Origin: Lichtheimia corymbifera B2541 | Lineage: Eukaryota; Mucoromycota; Mucoromycetes; Mucorales; Lichtheimiaceae | DNA: 38,688 bases | Assembly (NCBI GenBank): GCA_000697475.1 | Contig: JNEU01000663.1 | Coordinates: 1-38,688 of the forward strand | Reading direction: 5' to 3' | Shown: positions 1 to 11,700 of the stretch, in pieces | Position numbering within the stretch: the first letter of the stretch is position 1 | How the letters are laid out: each line of letters opens with the position of its first letter | Program-made: the position numbers and the translations under genes | The notes under the pieces: generated by a model | Seen by the model: the letters and a program-made list of their open reading frames with translations, nothing else | Told to the model about the DNA's origin: nothing | The model's database searches: none

Positions 1-394
1 GCATTAACCACAACATGAGGATCCACGTGTAATCAGACTACTCGATAGCTTCTTTATTACATCAATATGTCATCTACCCTCTAAGCAAAAAAAAGGGCTA
101 GCATGTTCGTATCCATGGACACGGGGATAAGCTCAATTTGTTGAAGATCACCGAGACGGTTTTATTGTCATTATGGAATATTGTTTTCCCCCTCCTTCCT
201 TTCTATTACCATCCATCATCCCTTAGCTCCATTGTGTGTGTCCCATACAAATCTCCACTGCCGTAGTATCGTTAACTGCATTTTTGAAAGCGATTGCATG
301 TGCGTAAAAATGTATATGCATTCTACGATCGAGGTCGATATGGTTTATTGGTGTACACAAGAAAGATAGCGCGCTGTTTATCAACCATGCGAAT
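1..394. other. Left-edge intergenic stretch, 3' flank of QCR9
   Basis: I see no convincing gene here. The short open frames on both strands show no recognisable domain and overlap the end of QCR9. The stretch probably holds the QCR9 3' untranslated region and whatever lies beyond the window edge. Confidence 0.4.
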
Positions 395-659
395 CTACTG
401 CTCGTACTTGTGCTTGATATCCTTCCATTGTTTCTATCGGTATAGCCATTGTGAGCGATGCATAATTCGACAACCGATCTCACGCATGTATACTTACACC
501 CTTGTTCATGTCATCCCAGACCTTGTCGCTGATGGTATCGAAGCCCATTTCGAATGCAATGGCGGAGGCGAAGATGGTGGTCACATAGACCGAGTTACGC
601 TTGAAGAAAGTGTTGTACACAGTGCGTGCAAGACCAGAAGAAGCACCAGCGGCAGGCAT
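395..659 (-). CDS. QCR9: Cytochrome bc1 complex subunit 9 (QCR9)
   Basis: This is a small subunit of ubiquinol-cytochrome c reductase (respiratory complex III) in the inner mitochondrial membrane. Two exons, 659..498 and 433..395, are joined across a 64-nt intron with a GTAAGT donor, giving 66 residues, the usual length for the family. Exon 1 carries the conserved RTVYNTFFKRNSVY block, the single membrane helix and FDTISDKVWD. Exon 2 supplies KQWKDIKHKYEQ and the stop. The start was placed at MPAAGASSG because the longer upstream frame adds a non-family extension. The family match is strong along the whole length; the splice was inferred by hand. Confidence 0.93.
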
Positions 660-980
660 TTTGGTTTCGAAGAGGGGGGAGTAAAGAGAGAATAAAAGAG
701 GTCGGAACACTGTCCGCCTGGCAACCAAAACACAAAAATATCGGGTGACATCATCTCAGATAGCCCTCACTCTGCCTATCGCTCACCACCAGCTGGCACA
801 TCTGCGGAGGATATCCCAATTACCTACCTACCACCTGCAATCTATATGACTTTTTTATATATCAAAACACTAGGAGATACTACCTTTGTTGTCGTTGTCA
901 AGCACAACTACCTTTTATCTTTTTGTCTCCTCTCCCCCGTTGCTGTTGTTGATGCATAAATAAAATATCATTCGTGTTAC

Positions 981-1063
981 TTGATGCCGATGATGGCCTT
1001 GATAAGATCAAACAATAAGTTCCCGTCATCCTTAATCAGGCCTTTGCGCCGTACGGATATCTA
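981..1063 (-). CDS. Possible last exon of an unidentified gene
   Basis: A minus-strand frame opens directly after an acceptor (CATTAG) and reads about 27 codons to a TAA at 981-983. It includes RRKGLIKDDGNLLFDL and ends IIGIK. The composition looks protein-like and an AT-rich tail follows the stop, as at a real gene end. No upstream exon could be joined with confidence: a nearby hydrophobic frame (about 1080-1215) joins only in a different phase, ending PYGAKA-stop. No family is recognised, and the frame is short enough to be chance. Confidence 0.22.
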
Positions 1064-1822
1064 ATGTATGTTTTGTTGAAGACCAAAATGGGGTTACGTA
1101 TAAGGAGCAGCATGTCTCAGCCATAGACGTGTGCCATGAATCAGTGCATGTGCAAACAAGGAGAAAATGATAATACACCATCCAAAGAAACCCACGTACC
1201 ATGTCCAATGTACATGATCACATGATACTCTACATGAATTAATAAATTTACAAGTGGTTTGCATGGAAATCTTTTAGAGTGCTAGTAAGGGGCAGGAAAG
1301 GTTTTTGCATGTCTCCAAATTCTTGGGAGCAAAATGCTATTAGGCGCATTGGTAATCATGCATAGTGGTAATAATAGTGAAGGAGATGACATGATCATGA
1401 CGATCCTTTTCATCGCTGGGGATGATAAAATTTAGTGCGATAGGCGTCATTATCAATATGATAGAAACAACAGAGAAAACGGAGCAAAAGACGTGTCTTT
1501 ACGTATCATTATGTACCCTTGATGCCCCTTAGTATCATGCGTTAGTATTATATATCGCAGGGAAATGACACAGGCTGCCGTAAATGGTAACAACGCAACA
1601 AGAGGATCCTAGGGATGGGCACATTAAGCGTGATGGTATACAATACATGCTTGTTGGGGTTCGCAAGATAAAAAAAATACGCCAAGGGCTTTCCATATCG
1701 TGGGGTAGACTGACAGTGCACGCACATAATCACGCATTTCCAACCACGCACATAATATCTTTCTTCTCCTTCATCCGTGGTGCTTCCCTTTCTTGTTTAC
1801 TTGCGGCGAAGGAGACCCTCTC

Positions 1823-1950
<128 letters not shown>

Positions 1951-2028
1951 GCAAATTGATCTGTGCATACAAGACACATACAAATATCCCCCATCCGGAT
2001 TGACTCGCGACAACGACGTTGAGTTGAC

Positions 2029-2542
2029 CTACATGTTGAGCTGCCTGACAAAGCTACTAAAGTTGCTGTGCTTGAAATGCTTGGGAAGGACATCACGCGA
2101 GAATTCAGTGATATTGCAGACAATGAAGGAGGTGCCAGGATACGTCCATGCAATCAAATGCTGATATTGCTTATCGACCACCATGCTACATGATTGTTCC
2201 CTTTAGACTAAGGATCATGGATGTGGGGATGCTTGCTTACTTGAATAGTTTATGCACAAATGTATTGTTAGCTTGCTTCGTGCCTGTTGTATTATTCGTT
2301 GTGGTGTTGGTTGCTGCCACGGGTTGTTGTTGCTGCTGCTGTTGCTGTTGTTGCCCAGGAGGCTGCAGAGATACTTGTCTAGCAAACTGATTATGGAGTT
2401 GTTCACGAGGAGAATCACAAGGCGAGTGGAGTGGAGAGGCTAATGGGGATCCTATGGGGGATCCAGACGATATGGAGCCAGCGTGGATGCCTGGAGTATT
2501 CCATGCCAATGAAGACGCTGAATGAGAACGGTCGTGTTGCAT
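2029..2542 (-). CDS. HSF-type DNA-binding protein, apparently truncated
   Basis: Exon 1 (2542..2241) gives a Ser/Pro-rich N-terminus and a run of about ten glutamines, then FVHKLF. Exon 2 starts at 2185 after a 55-nt intron and continues NMVVDKQYQHLIAW, the TYPGTSFIVCN strand, EFSRDVLPKHFKHSNF and SSFVRQLNM. This is the first two thirds of a heat shock factor domain, including the recognition helix. An in-frame stop is two codons before the chosen ATG, supporting that start. After RQLNM comes a TAG; splicing at the overlapping GTAGGT donor (2032) would avoid it, but no Tyr-Gly-Phe-His exon was found below. Unspliced, the product is 152 residues. It is either a recently broken gene or one with an exon I missed. 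Confidence 0.62.
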
Positions 2543-3858
2543 CCGTCAATGGAGAAGCAGAAGAAGGGAAAAAAGTGTGTGAGGGAAGCACAAAAAAGGG
2601 GAGATAAAAAAGAGAAAGAAAGAAAGGGGTGAATATACTACTCTGCTCTGTATCGCCCGAGAAAGGGATGGGCTTTTGGAAATGCATATCACGTGTCGCC
2701 TTCCCTTCCCCTTTCCTTATCATGCTGCCACCTGGCTGTACGTATGTATATCCTGCATTTCGCAGTCATTACGCCGACACTGCCACCGAACAGAATGACG
2801 ATAACGCCGTTGGCGTGTTTTGTTTCTCCTTACTTGCATTCTTTAATAGTACCATCTCGTATTCGTTTCATATAAGCTTAAAAGAAGATATCTTTATTAC
2901 CATTCACATATTTGCCAAGATAAAGTTTTCGATGAGCGATACCAGATGAGATGATGATTGGTGTAGAGCATACGCTGCATCATATTAATAAATGGCTTGG
3001 CCATATTACTGACTTTGATCTTTCCACACGCCCCCCTTTTTCATTACCATTCTCTGTATTTATTCGATCAACGATCTGCAACCTAAATGGCGGGAATTCC
3101 GAGCATGATACTGCCACTTTTTCGTACACAAATCGATGATGATGGTTGCTTACGCCACAATTGTTCGTTTGACATGTACAATGCCCTTGTAGTATCCTGG
3201 AAAATTGACAAGGGATCCACCTATATAACCAGTTATATAAGTTCAAATGGTAAACCACGTTGCCAATGATGCATCATTGCTACTTTTAGTAGTGCTGGAA
3301 CGAATGCGTGCACCCCTTTTGTAATGGAAATGTATATATAACTACCACAATGGATGAGACGAAAAGCCACGGATTGATGTCGTTGTTTGATGATGCTGCA
3401 TGTTCCGATTCATGCACCACATGTTGGCCTCTTCCGGCGGATAGTTGCTCACAATTTTTCCTCCCACCATCTCATCTACAAAGGTGCGTGTCATGGTGAA
3501 GCGCTATTCATTATAATCATCCATAGCCTTCCTGATCTCTTCATTGTCATGGTCGTCATCGTGATACCCGAGCCATTGTATGATGTAACGAAATAAAGCC
3601 AAATGATGTTGTGCTGCATAAGGGCTATCCATCATTAAATACCAACGACGCAGCAAAATAAACAAGTCGAAACGAATCAATGAGAAGAGTAGCTTTATTT
3701 TATTCAAAGACAACTGAGTGGATCAAACTGACAACATAATCGAGGAAGGTACAGCTGAGTACAATCGTCGCCGCCAGAAATGGTAGGTAGGCAACAATTA
3801 AATCCATTGCCATGGCAAGCCATTCGAATTAATCTTCCTCTTTTTGTTTGCACTTAAA
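2543..3858. other. Intergenic: HSF-like and RPL4 upstream regions
   Basis: This 1.3-kb gap between two divergently transcribed genes should hold both promoters. Short frames occur on both strands but none shows a domain, a convincing codon pattern or splice support. I see no tRNA or repeat in it. Confidence 0.45.
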
Positions 3859-5233
3859 ATGGTAAGCATGCTGTGGCATGAATAATGAAAGAGAAGGATG
3901 TGATATGGATGGATGTAAATGAGACGTGGATGAAAAGGAATGGATGAAAAGAGTGGATGGATGGATGGATGGGTGGATGGATGTTAAAGAAGTATGTGTA
4001 TATGGATTACTGATCTCGGTGAATGTTATAGTCTGCTGCCAGACCTGTCATCAACGTCTACTCCGAGTCCGGTAAGGCTGCCAACAGCACTGTTGCCCTT
4101 CCTGCTGTCTTCAAGGCCCCCATTCGTCCTGACATTGTCAACTTTGTCCACACCAACATGGCCAAGAACAAGCGTCAGCCCTATGCTGTTTCCGAGAAGG
4201 CTGGTCATCAAACCTCTGCCGAGTCTTGGGGTACTGGTCGTGCTGTTGCTCGTATTCCCCGTGTCAATGGCTCTGGTACCCACCGTGCTGGTCAAGCTGC
4301 TTTCGGTAACATGTGCCGTTCCGGTCGTATGTTCGCTCCTACCAAGACCTGGCGCAAGTGGCACATCAAGACCAACTTGAACCAAAAGCGTTTCGCTACT
4401 GCTTCTGCTTTGGCTGCTTCTGCTCTTCCTTCTTTGGTCATGGCCCGTGGTCACCGTGTTGAGCAAATTGAGGAGGTTCCCTTGGTTGTTTCTGATAACG
4501 TTCAAGCTGTCAACAAGACCAAGGAAGCTGTTGCTATCTTGAAGGCTCTTAACGCTTATGAAGATGTCCTCAAGGTCTCCAACTCTCGTAAGCTCCGTGC
4601 TGGTGTTGGTAAGATCCGTAACCGTCGTCATCGTCAACGTCGTGGTCCTCTTGTCATCTACAATGAGGATAACGGTCTTACTAAGGCTTTCCGCAACTTG
4701 CCCGGTGTTGAACTCGTCAATGTTCGTCGCTTGAACTTGCTTCAACTTGCTCCTGGTGGTCACCTTGGCCGTTTCATCATCTGGACCCAAGGCGCTATTG
4801 CTCTTCTTGATGAGCTCTATGGCACCTACGAGAGCCCTGCCACCCTCAAGAAGGATTACGTCTTGCCTGCTCACATCATGACCAACCCTGATGTCACTCG
4901 TCTTATCAACTCTGATGAAGTTCAATCCGTGGTTCGTCCTGCTGGTCCCAAGACTGTCAAGCGTCCCTTCACCCAAAAGAAGAACCCTCTTCGTAACCAA
5001 GGTGTCATGAACCGCCTTAACCCCTATGCCCAAGTCCTTCGTCGTGCTGAGATCCTTTCTCAAGAGAAGCGTAAGGCTGGTAAGGTTTCCAAGGTCGCTC
5101 AACCCAAGAAGAAGGCTAGCACTGCTGCTTCCAAGAAGTGTAAGTGATTCAAATGTAATAATGTGTGTCTATGTCGATCATGATGACTGATTGTTGTTTG
5201 TGTATAGTCACCGAGATCCTTCGCTCTGCTTAA
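3859..5233 (+). CDS. RPL4: 60S ribosomal protein L4 (uL4)
   Basis: Large-subunit ribosomal protein that lines the peptide exit tunnel. Three exons: 3859..3861 (ATG only), 4032..5139 and 5208..5233, giving 378 residues with in-frame joins. The ATG is followed at once by GTAAGC; exon 2 opens [14 protein letters not shown], as in fungal L4, and carries [35 protein letters not shown], the [20 protein letters not shown] loop and [14 protein letters not shown]. Exon 3 ends FTEILRSA. C-rich, highly biased codons fit strong expression. Intron 1 (170 nt) contains a GGAT-rich repeat. The identity is certain; the ATG-only exon is inferred from phase and the absence of another in-frame start. Confidence 0.96.
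3906..3983. repeat. GGAT/TGGA tetranucleotide-rich tract in RPL4 intron 1
   Basis: Interrupted GGAT units become a clean run near 3955-3983. The tract lies wholly inside the first RPL4 intron. Confidence 0.8.
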
Positions 5234-5756
5234 GCATGAAACAACATTAGGACTTGATTACATAAAGTGCAAAGAAATGCTATAGGTTGTCATGGTCACC
5301 ATCTTGCGAAAGATGATGGTATGATGATTACAAGCGTTGTTTAAAAGAATAGTTGGGCTCCTGCATGATTGTTTGCATATGGATATGCGAGTTGTGATGG
5401 GTGATCTGAACGCAAAACGGAGTGGATCGGGGAGAAAGCCGTGTGGTAACATTATGTTTTTTTGGTGCTTCGGCAATGTATGCCCGTGTAACATAGAATA
5501 GTGATATGGTGGCGAGTAGCACTCGTGCTCATTTCCTTGACTTGGCTATTATATCCAACACTTTATACTTTTGTCGCGTTTCATCCTTTTTTATATTCAA
5601 CCTTTCCTTTTCTTCTTTCCACACCCAACACCTTTCTTTCTTCACCCCGCCTCTTTTTTGTTATACCCTTTTTATTTATATAACCCACCCATCCACCACC
5701 ACAATCACCATCGCCACCACCACCACTCCTCGTGCATCCGCTATTGACATTCCTTG
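5234..5756. other. RPL4 3' flank and kinesin promoter/leader
   Basis: No gene was seen. The second half (about 5540-5700) is strongly pyrimidine-rich and ends in an AT-rich TATTTATATAA stretch followed by CCACC repeats just before the kinesin ATG. This fits a fungal core promoter and 5' leader. Confidence 0.5.
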
Positions 5757-8700
5757 ATGGCGAAAGAATCAGCTGCGGTTCAAGTAGGCAAGTTGGATAA
5801 TATATCAAATGGCTCCCCCCTGAAAATACAAGCTTGCAGAATTGACCGAGGCATAATTATATATTATATTAGCTCTACGCATACGTCCCCTGACCAATCG
5901 CGATCGTGCTCAACCTCGTTTCGCCAATCTCTCCAATGACGATGTTCTCAAGCTCCATGAAAAGACAGTGCACGTTGTACCCCACAACAAGTTGTTTACA
6001 TTTGATCATGTATTTGGTACCGACAGCCAGCAAAGTCAAGTCTTTGAAACACTTGGTTCTAAACTCATCCACAAGTTTATTGATGGTATGCAATGGAATT
6101 GGATATATATATATAAAGTATGGAGCCTTACTTTATAATATGTTGAATAGGTTATAACGTCACCATCCTTGCCTATGTGAGCATCAAACCTCGACGAACA
6201 ATGGCACGCATGCTAATGATGGATGTATATAGGGCCAAACATCATCAGGCAAAACGTATACCATGGGTACAGCACAGCATCAATCCGGTCGTTACAATTT
6301 AGAAGAAGAGGGTATTGTGCCTCGTGCCATGGCACTTTTATTTGATACTCTTACCGGCAATAACAACACATCATCATCTGCATCACCATCATCACCCCTC
6401 AGTGGCGGCGGCGGCGGAGAAAGACCCATCACACCTGCACCTTCCGTGTCTTCATCCACCGACAATACAACAGGCACTCGATTACGGCCTCCTTCTCGTA
6501 TTTCTATGCATCATCATCATCCACCTACACCATCACCTAATAACAACAACAACACTCGCAAATTTTCTGTCAAGGTGTCATTTATCGAGATTTACAATGA
6601 AGAACTCAACGACTTGTTGAATGGAACCCCGGTCTCGGAACGACCACCGATCACTATCCGTGAAGATGCAAAAGGTCATATTTACTGGACAGGCGTCAAA
6701 GAAGTCCCTGTACATAGTATGGAAGATGTTTTATTGTAAGTATAAACAAGGAACATGTGATGTGGATAGGCACTCATGGGGGTCTGTCTGTTTAGTTATC
6801 TTGAACAAGGCACTCGTAACCGAGCCACAGGTGCCACGGACATGAATGAAAAATCCTCCCGATCCCACGCCATTTTTTCAGTTTCCTTGAAGCATGAGAA
6901 ATGGGTCTCACGCAGCAGCAACCCGAGTGATAAGAGAGCAACACGTGATGGTGAATGGATGGTCAGCAGTTCCAAATTCCACTTTGTTGATTTGGCTGGT
7001 AGTGAACGGGTAAGCAATCATGTGATGTTTTTTTATAAACAGTGTTATTGATGAATCATTATCATTCTAGTTGAAACGCACAGCCGCTGAAGGTGATCGT
7101 CGTAAGGAAGGCATCAACATCAATGCTGGTTTACTCGCACTCGGCAATGTCATTTCAGCACTCGGTGATCCATCCAAACGCGGCACCCATGTTCCTTATC
7201 GTGATTCAAAGTTGACTCGATTACTGCAGGATTCTTTGGGTGGAAGTGCAACCACATTAATGATTGCATGCGTCAGTCCAGCTGAATACAACTTATCCGA
7301 GACGCTCAATACGCTACAATACGCCAATCGCGCACGCAATATCAAGAATCGAGTAGAAAAGAATGAAGTTGAAGAGTGGATGACTACTGAGAATATCGAA
7401 TTATTACGATCAATGATTGGAAAACTCAAGCATGAAGTACGCAATCTCAAATCCGGATCCGTCAGTTCATCCGATAATGGTGGCGTAGCAGCAACAGCAA
7501 CAGCACCAACAAGTGCCGATGTAGACCAACTCTTTCAGGAACAGCGACTTGTGATTGCAGATTTACAGCGACAAGTGGAAGAATTGGATGGTGAAGCTTC
7601 CGTAACACGAGAACGCAATCGAGTTGTCGAGGCCGAATTAAAACGATTACGCACAATACGTAAACGTGAGGAAGAGATCAGCAAAACCAACAATGATTTC
7701 CAACATCTTGTGGAGCCTGTGATTGAAGAATATGAAAAGAGTATCACAGCCCTTGAATCTCAACTTGCCATGGCGCGTGCAGCATTGAATCATTCAGATA
7801 TTGGATTTGAGGAACAACGAGCCAAATTGGAGCAGTGCGAATTGATGCTTGAGACTCAGGACCAGACAGTACTCGATTTACGTACACGCATCACCAAATT
7901 GCAGGAACGAGAGCAAAGCAACGAGACATATATCGATGAACTCGAAGGCAAATTAATGCAATCTGCCAAGGATGCTCGCCGTGATCAGGAACTGCTCAAT
8001 GAACTCAAGTCGCGTATCATGAGGTTTAAGGAGACGGATGAGAATACCGAGCAATATATCTTTGATCTTGAACAACGACTTGCGACATCAGAGGCTGACA
8101 AGGCTGCACTTGAAAAGAATGTGGAAGATCTTGAGAGCCGTATCGCTGAACGTGATGATACCATTGTCAAATTGCGTGAACAGCTTGCCAAGGCGGAAGA
8201 CACTGATACTCAGAAATTGATGCTCAATGAATTGGATGAATTGACAGCCAAATACAATCAGTTGGAAAAGGAACGTGATCAGCTAAAGACCGAGGTTGAA
8301 CATTTATCTACAACGGCCACGCAGCAACACAATCAACAAAAAGAGACGTCATCATCATCTTTGGAAAAGGACGGTTCTGATAGCTATGAAAAGGATCCTC
8401 AGGAATTGGAAAGCAGCGACAGCAGTAAAACACGTCGTAAAGCTTATCGCCGTAGCTATGCGGAAGAAAAAGAGACACCTGATTCGGTAGCGGCCATGGC
8501 AGCAAAGAAAGCCGAGGAACGTGCAGAGCATGAAGCAGCACGCGCATTGCAATTGGAACGTGATTTACGTGAGCTTCAAGAGGATCATCATGAAACGACC
8601 AAAGAATTGGATGAAGTCTTGATGCGATACCAAGAGGCCTTAGAACAAGTGGAGATGTTGCAACGACCTGATGGTGAAGAACACCCTGCTGTGGATGATG

Positions 8701-11700
8701 CTTTGAGCAAAGAAATGTCGCGTGCCAAAGAGGAAGCTGATATTCGTGAACGTGAAGCACGCATGCAACAAATCAGTGATCTTGAGAGTCGACTTGCCAA
8801 GTTACAAGAGCAGCATGAAGAGATGACTCAGCAATTGGAACAAACGAAGCATGATAAGGAGCACATGGCTGAATCGTATCAGACTCAATTACGCGATTTG
8901 CAATCAAAGCAACAGAAAGCAGATGAGGAAGTTGAAAAACTCCGTGCAGCATTGGATGAGAGCAAATCAGCCTTGGAACAGCAAACGGCATCCCTTGAAA
9001 GCCAGCTCAAAACCAGTCGTGATGAATTGGAAATGTACAAGGCTAAAATGGGCACGGGTGCCAAAGAATTGGAAGATACAAGGAATGAATTGATTCGCCA
9101 CAAGGAGCTTTTGGCATCAAAGGAAAAGGAGATTGCTGCTCTCTTGATTGCACGTGAAGAGGCAGTACAGTCGACAAAAGAGGAATTGCAACAACGACTG
9201 GCAACAACGGAAGCTGAATTGGAACGCCACAAAGATCTGCTGTCAGACATACAAAACACAAACAATACCAGCCTCAGTCTTGCCAATGGTCATTTGACGT
9301 CATTACAACAACAATTAGCCGCCACACAGGAAGAGCTCACTCATCATCAACACTTGCTGGAAAAGAGCAACGTTAGTGCATCTGAAAAAGCCAAGCTGCA
9401 GACACGATTGGCAGAGACACTCAATGAGCTTGAGCAACACAGGGACAGCAAAAAGATGACAGAGAGTGAATTGACATCCTTGAAAGAGCGCCTATCAACC
9501 ACGCTAAGCGAGCTAGAACAGCATAAGGTTATGAGCAGCAGTGAAACGAGTGCTTTACAACAACGCCTTACCGAGGCTCTTCAGCAGCTTGATCAACAAG
9601 AAAAGGATAAGCAGGTGTTTGCTGATGAACGATTGAATGCATTACAGCAGCAATTGATTGATGCACGTACTGAGCTTTCACAATACAAAGACGATAAGGC
9701 CAAGTCACGTGACCATTTGGATCGGATGCAACAACAATTAGCAGACACGATATCTCAGCTTGAGCAACAACGATCCGACAAGAATGTCGCAGTGGATGAA
9801 TTGAAGCAGAGGTTGATTGATACGCAGAATGAGCTTTCTCGGCACAAGGATGACAAGATGCTTACACAGGAGCAATTGGCACATATGCAGCAACGTCTTT
9901 CCGATACACTTGCAGACCTTGATCAACAAAAGAGTGACAAATCTTTGACTACCGAGCAGCTCAATGGTTTACGACAACAATTGCTTGAGACTCAGAGTGA
10001 GCTTGAAAAGTCAAAGCATGCGCAACAAAGCAGCCAACAACTTGACGAATTGCAGCATCGTTTACTGGCAACACAAAATGATTTATTGCGGCACAAGGAT
10101 TTGTTGAGCAATAAGGCTATGGAGGAAGGGCAACTGGCGATTTTGCAACAGCAGCTTGCTGATACACAATCCGAGCTTGCACATCAACTATCGAGTCAAC
10201 GAGATGCCGCCGATAAACGACTAAAACAGCAACTAGCTGAGAAGCAAGCTGAATTAGATCAATACCAAATGCAGGCTGATGAGAATCAACGTATTTTGGA
10301 ACAACAGCTTCACGACGCTCGTGCTGAGCTTGCTCAATACCAACAAGCTGGTAGCCATAGCAACAACGAGGAGATTGCTGACCTCAAGGAAAAACTTGCT
10401 GCATTTTCATCCACACAGAAACAATTGGAGGATACCCGCACTGAACTTGCACGATACCAACAAAGCAGCAACAAGGATAAGAGTCAAATTTCCGAGCTTG
10501 GCGAACAAATCACTACCTATGAGACGCAGTTGAAGCAGCTGGCTGATGAGCTGGAGTCCACAAAGGCAGATCACAAACAGCAGCTGATGGATCGTGATGA
10601 GCAACACAATTCAAAGATGGCTGAAAAGGAACGAGAATACAGCAGTGTACAATCTTCGCATGATGATATGGAGCAGCAATTGGCTGACAAGACCAAGGCC
10701 CTTGCAGCTATGGCATCTGAAAAGGAAAGCATGGAAGCACGTGTACAAACATTGGAGGATGAATTACGACGTGCATTGGCTTCGAACGACAAGACGGGCG
10801 AGATGACACGATTGTTGGATGAAAAGCAAGCCATGTTAGATGCCAAAACGAAGGAAATGGATGAGTTACAACAAGATCTACAACACCTTGAAGATGCACT
10901 AGAGGAATTGGAGGCTCAGAAAAATGATGCAGAAAACGAAAAGCTGCGCGTGTTGGATGAAGTGACAGCTGAAAACGATGAGCTATTGATGGAGATTGAG
11001 CAAATCAAACGCGAGCGAGAGGAGGATTCACGTCAACACGAAGAAGCCTTGACAACATTGGAGTCTCAGGTTCAGCAACTCAAGGATGAACGAGAAAAAG
11101 ATTCATGCAAGCACAAGGCATTGGAATCTGAGCTGCAGCACTTGAAGAAAGAACGTGAGGAGGATGTGCAAAAGTTGACAACATTACAAAGCGAGGTGGA
11201 TCGACTTAAGGAAGATGCACACAAATACAAAGCCGAGATTGAATCTGTCAACAAACAAGCCAAGGATGCCCAAGCACTCTTTGAGCAGAAATTGACAACA
11301 ATGGAGACCGAGTTGAAGGAATCTGCTACCCAGCTTGCCAAGGAAAAGACGCATGTTGCCGAGTTGCAAAAGGAGAAACTGGATTTGGATAACAAGATTG
11401 TTGAGCTGACCCAAGCACGTGAGGAATTTGAACGACGCATCCCTGAATTGGAGAAAGAGCTACAGACGGCAAAGCAAGATCATGCAACAGCTTTGGCAGC
11501 AATGCCATCATCAGCCATTAGCGAAGAGGAGTACAATGAATTGATTGGCGAACTTGAGGACGCACAAGCTTCAAATACAGAAAAGGATGGCCATCTTCGA
11601 TCACTCCGCTCTCAAATTGAATCACATGCACGTACCATCAGCGATCTCCAAGAACAATTGGAAAAGGCAACCTTCACCAATCATGTGGCATCGAGTGGTG

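Noticed and set aside
4026..5102. 358-codon minus-strand frame
   Set aside because: It is the antisense shadow of RPL4 exon 2, caused by that gene's strong codon bias.
8308..8760. 150-codon minus-strand frame within the kinesin
   Set aside because: It is antisense to the coiled-coil exon, with no domain or splice support.
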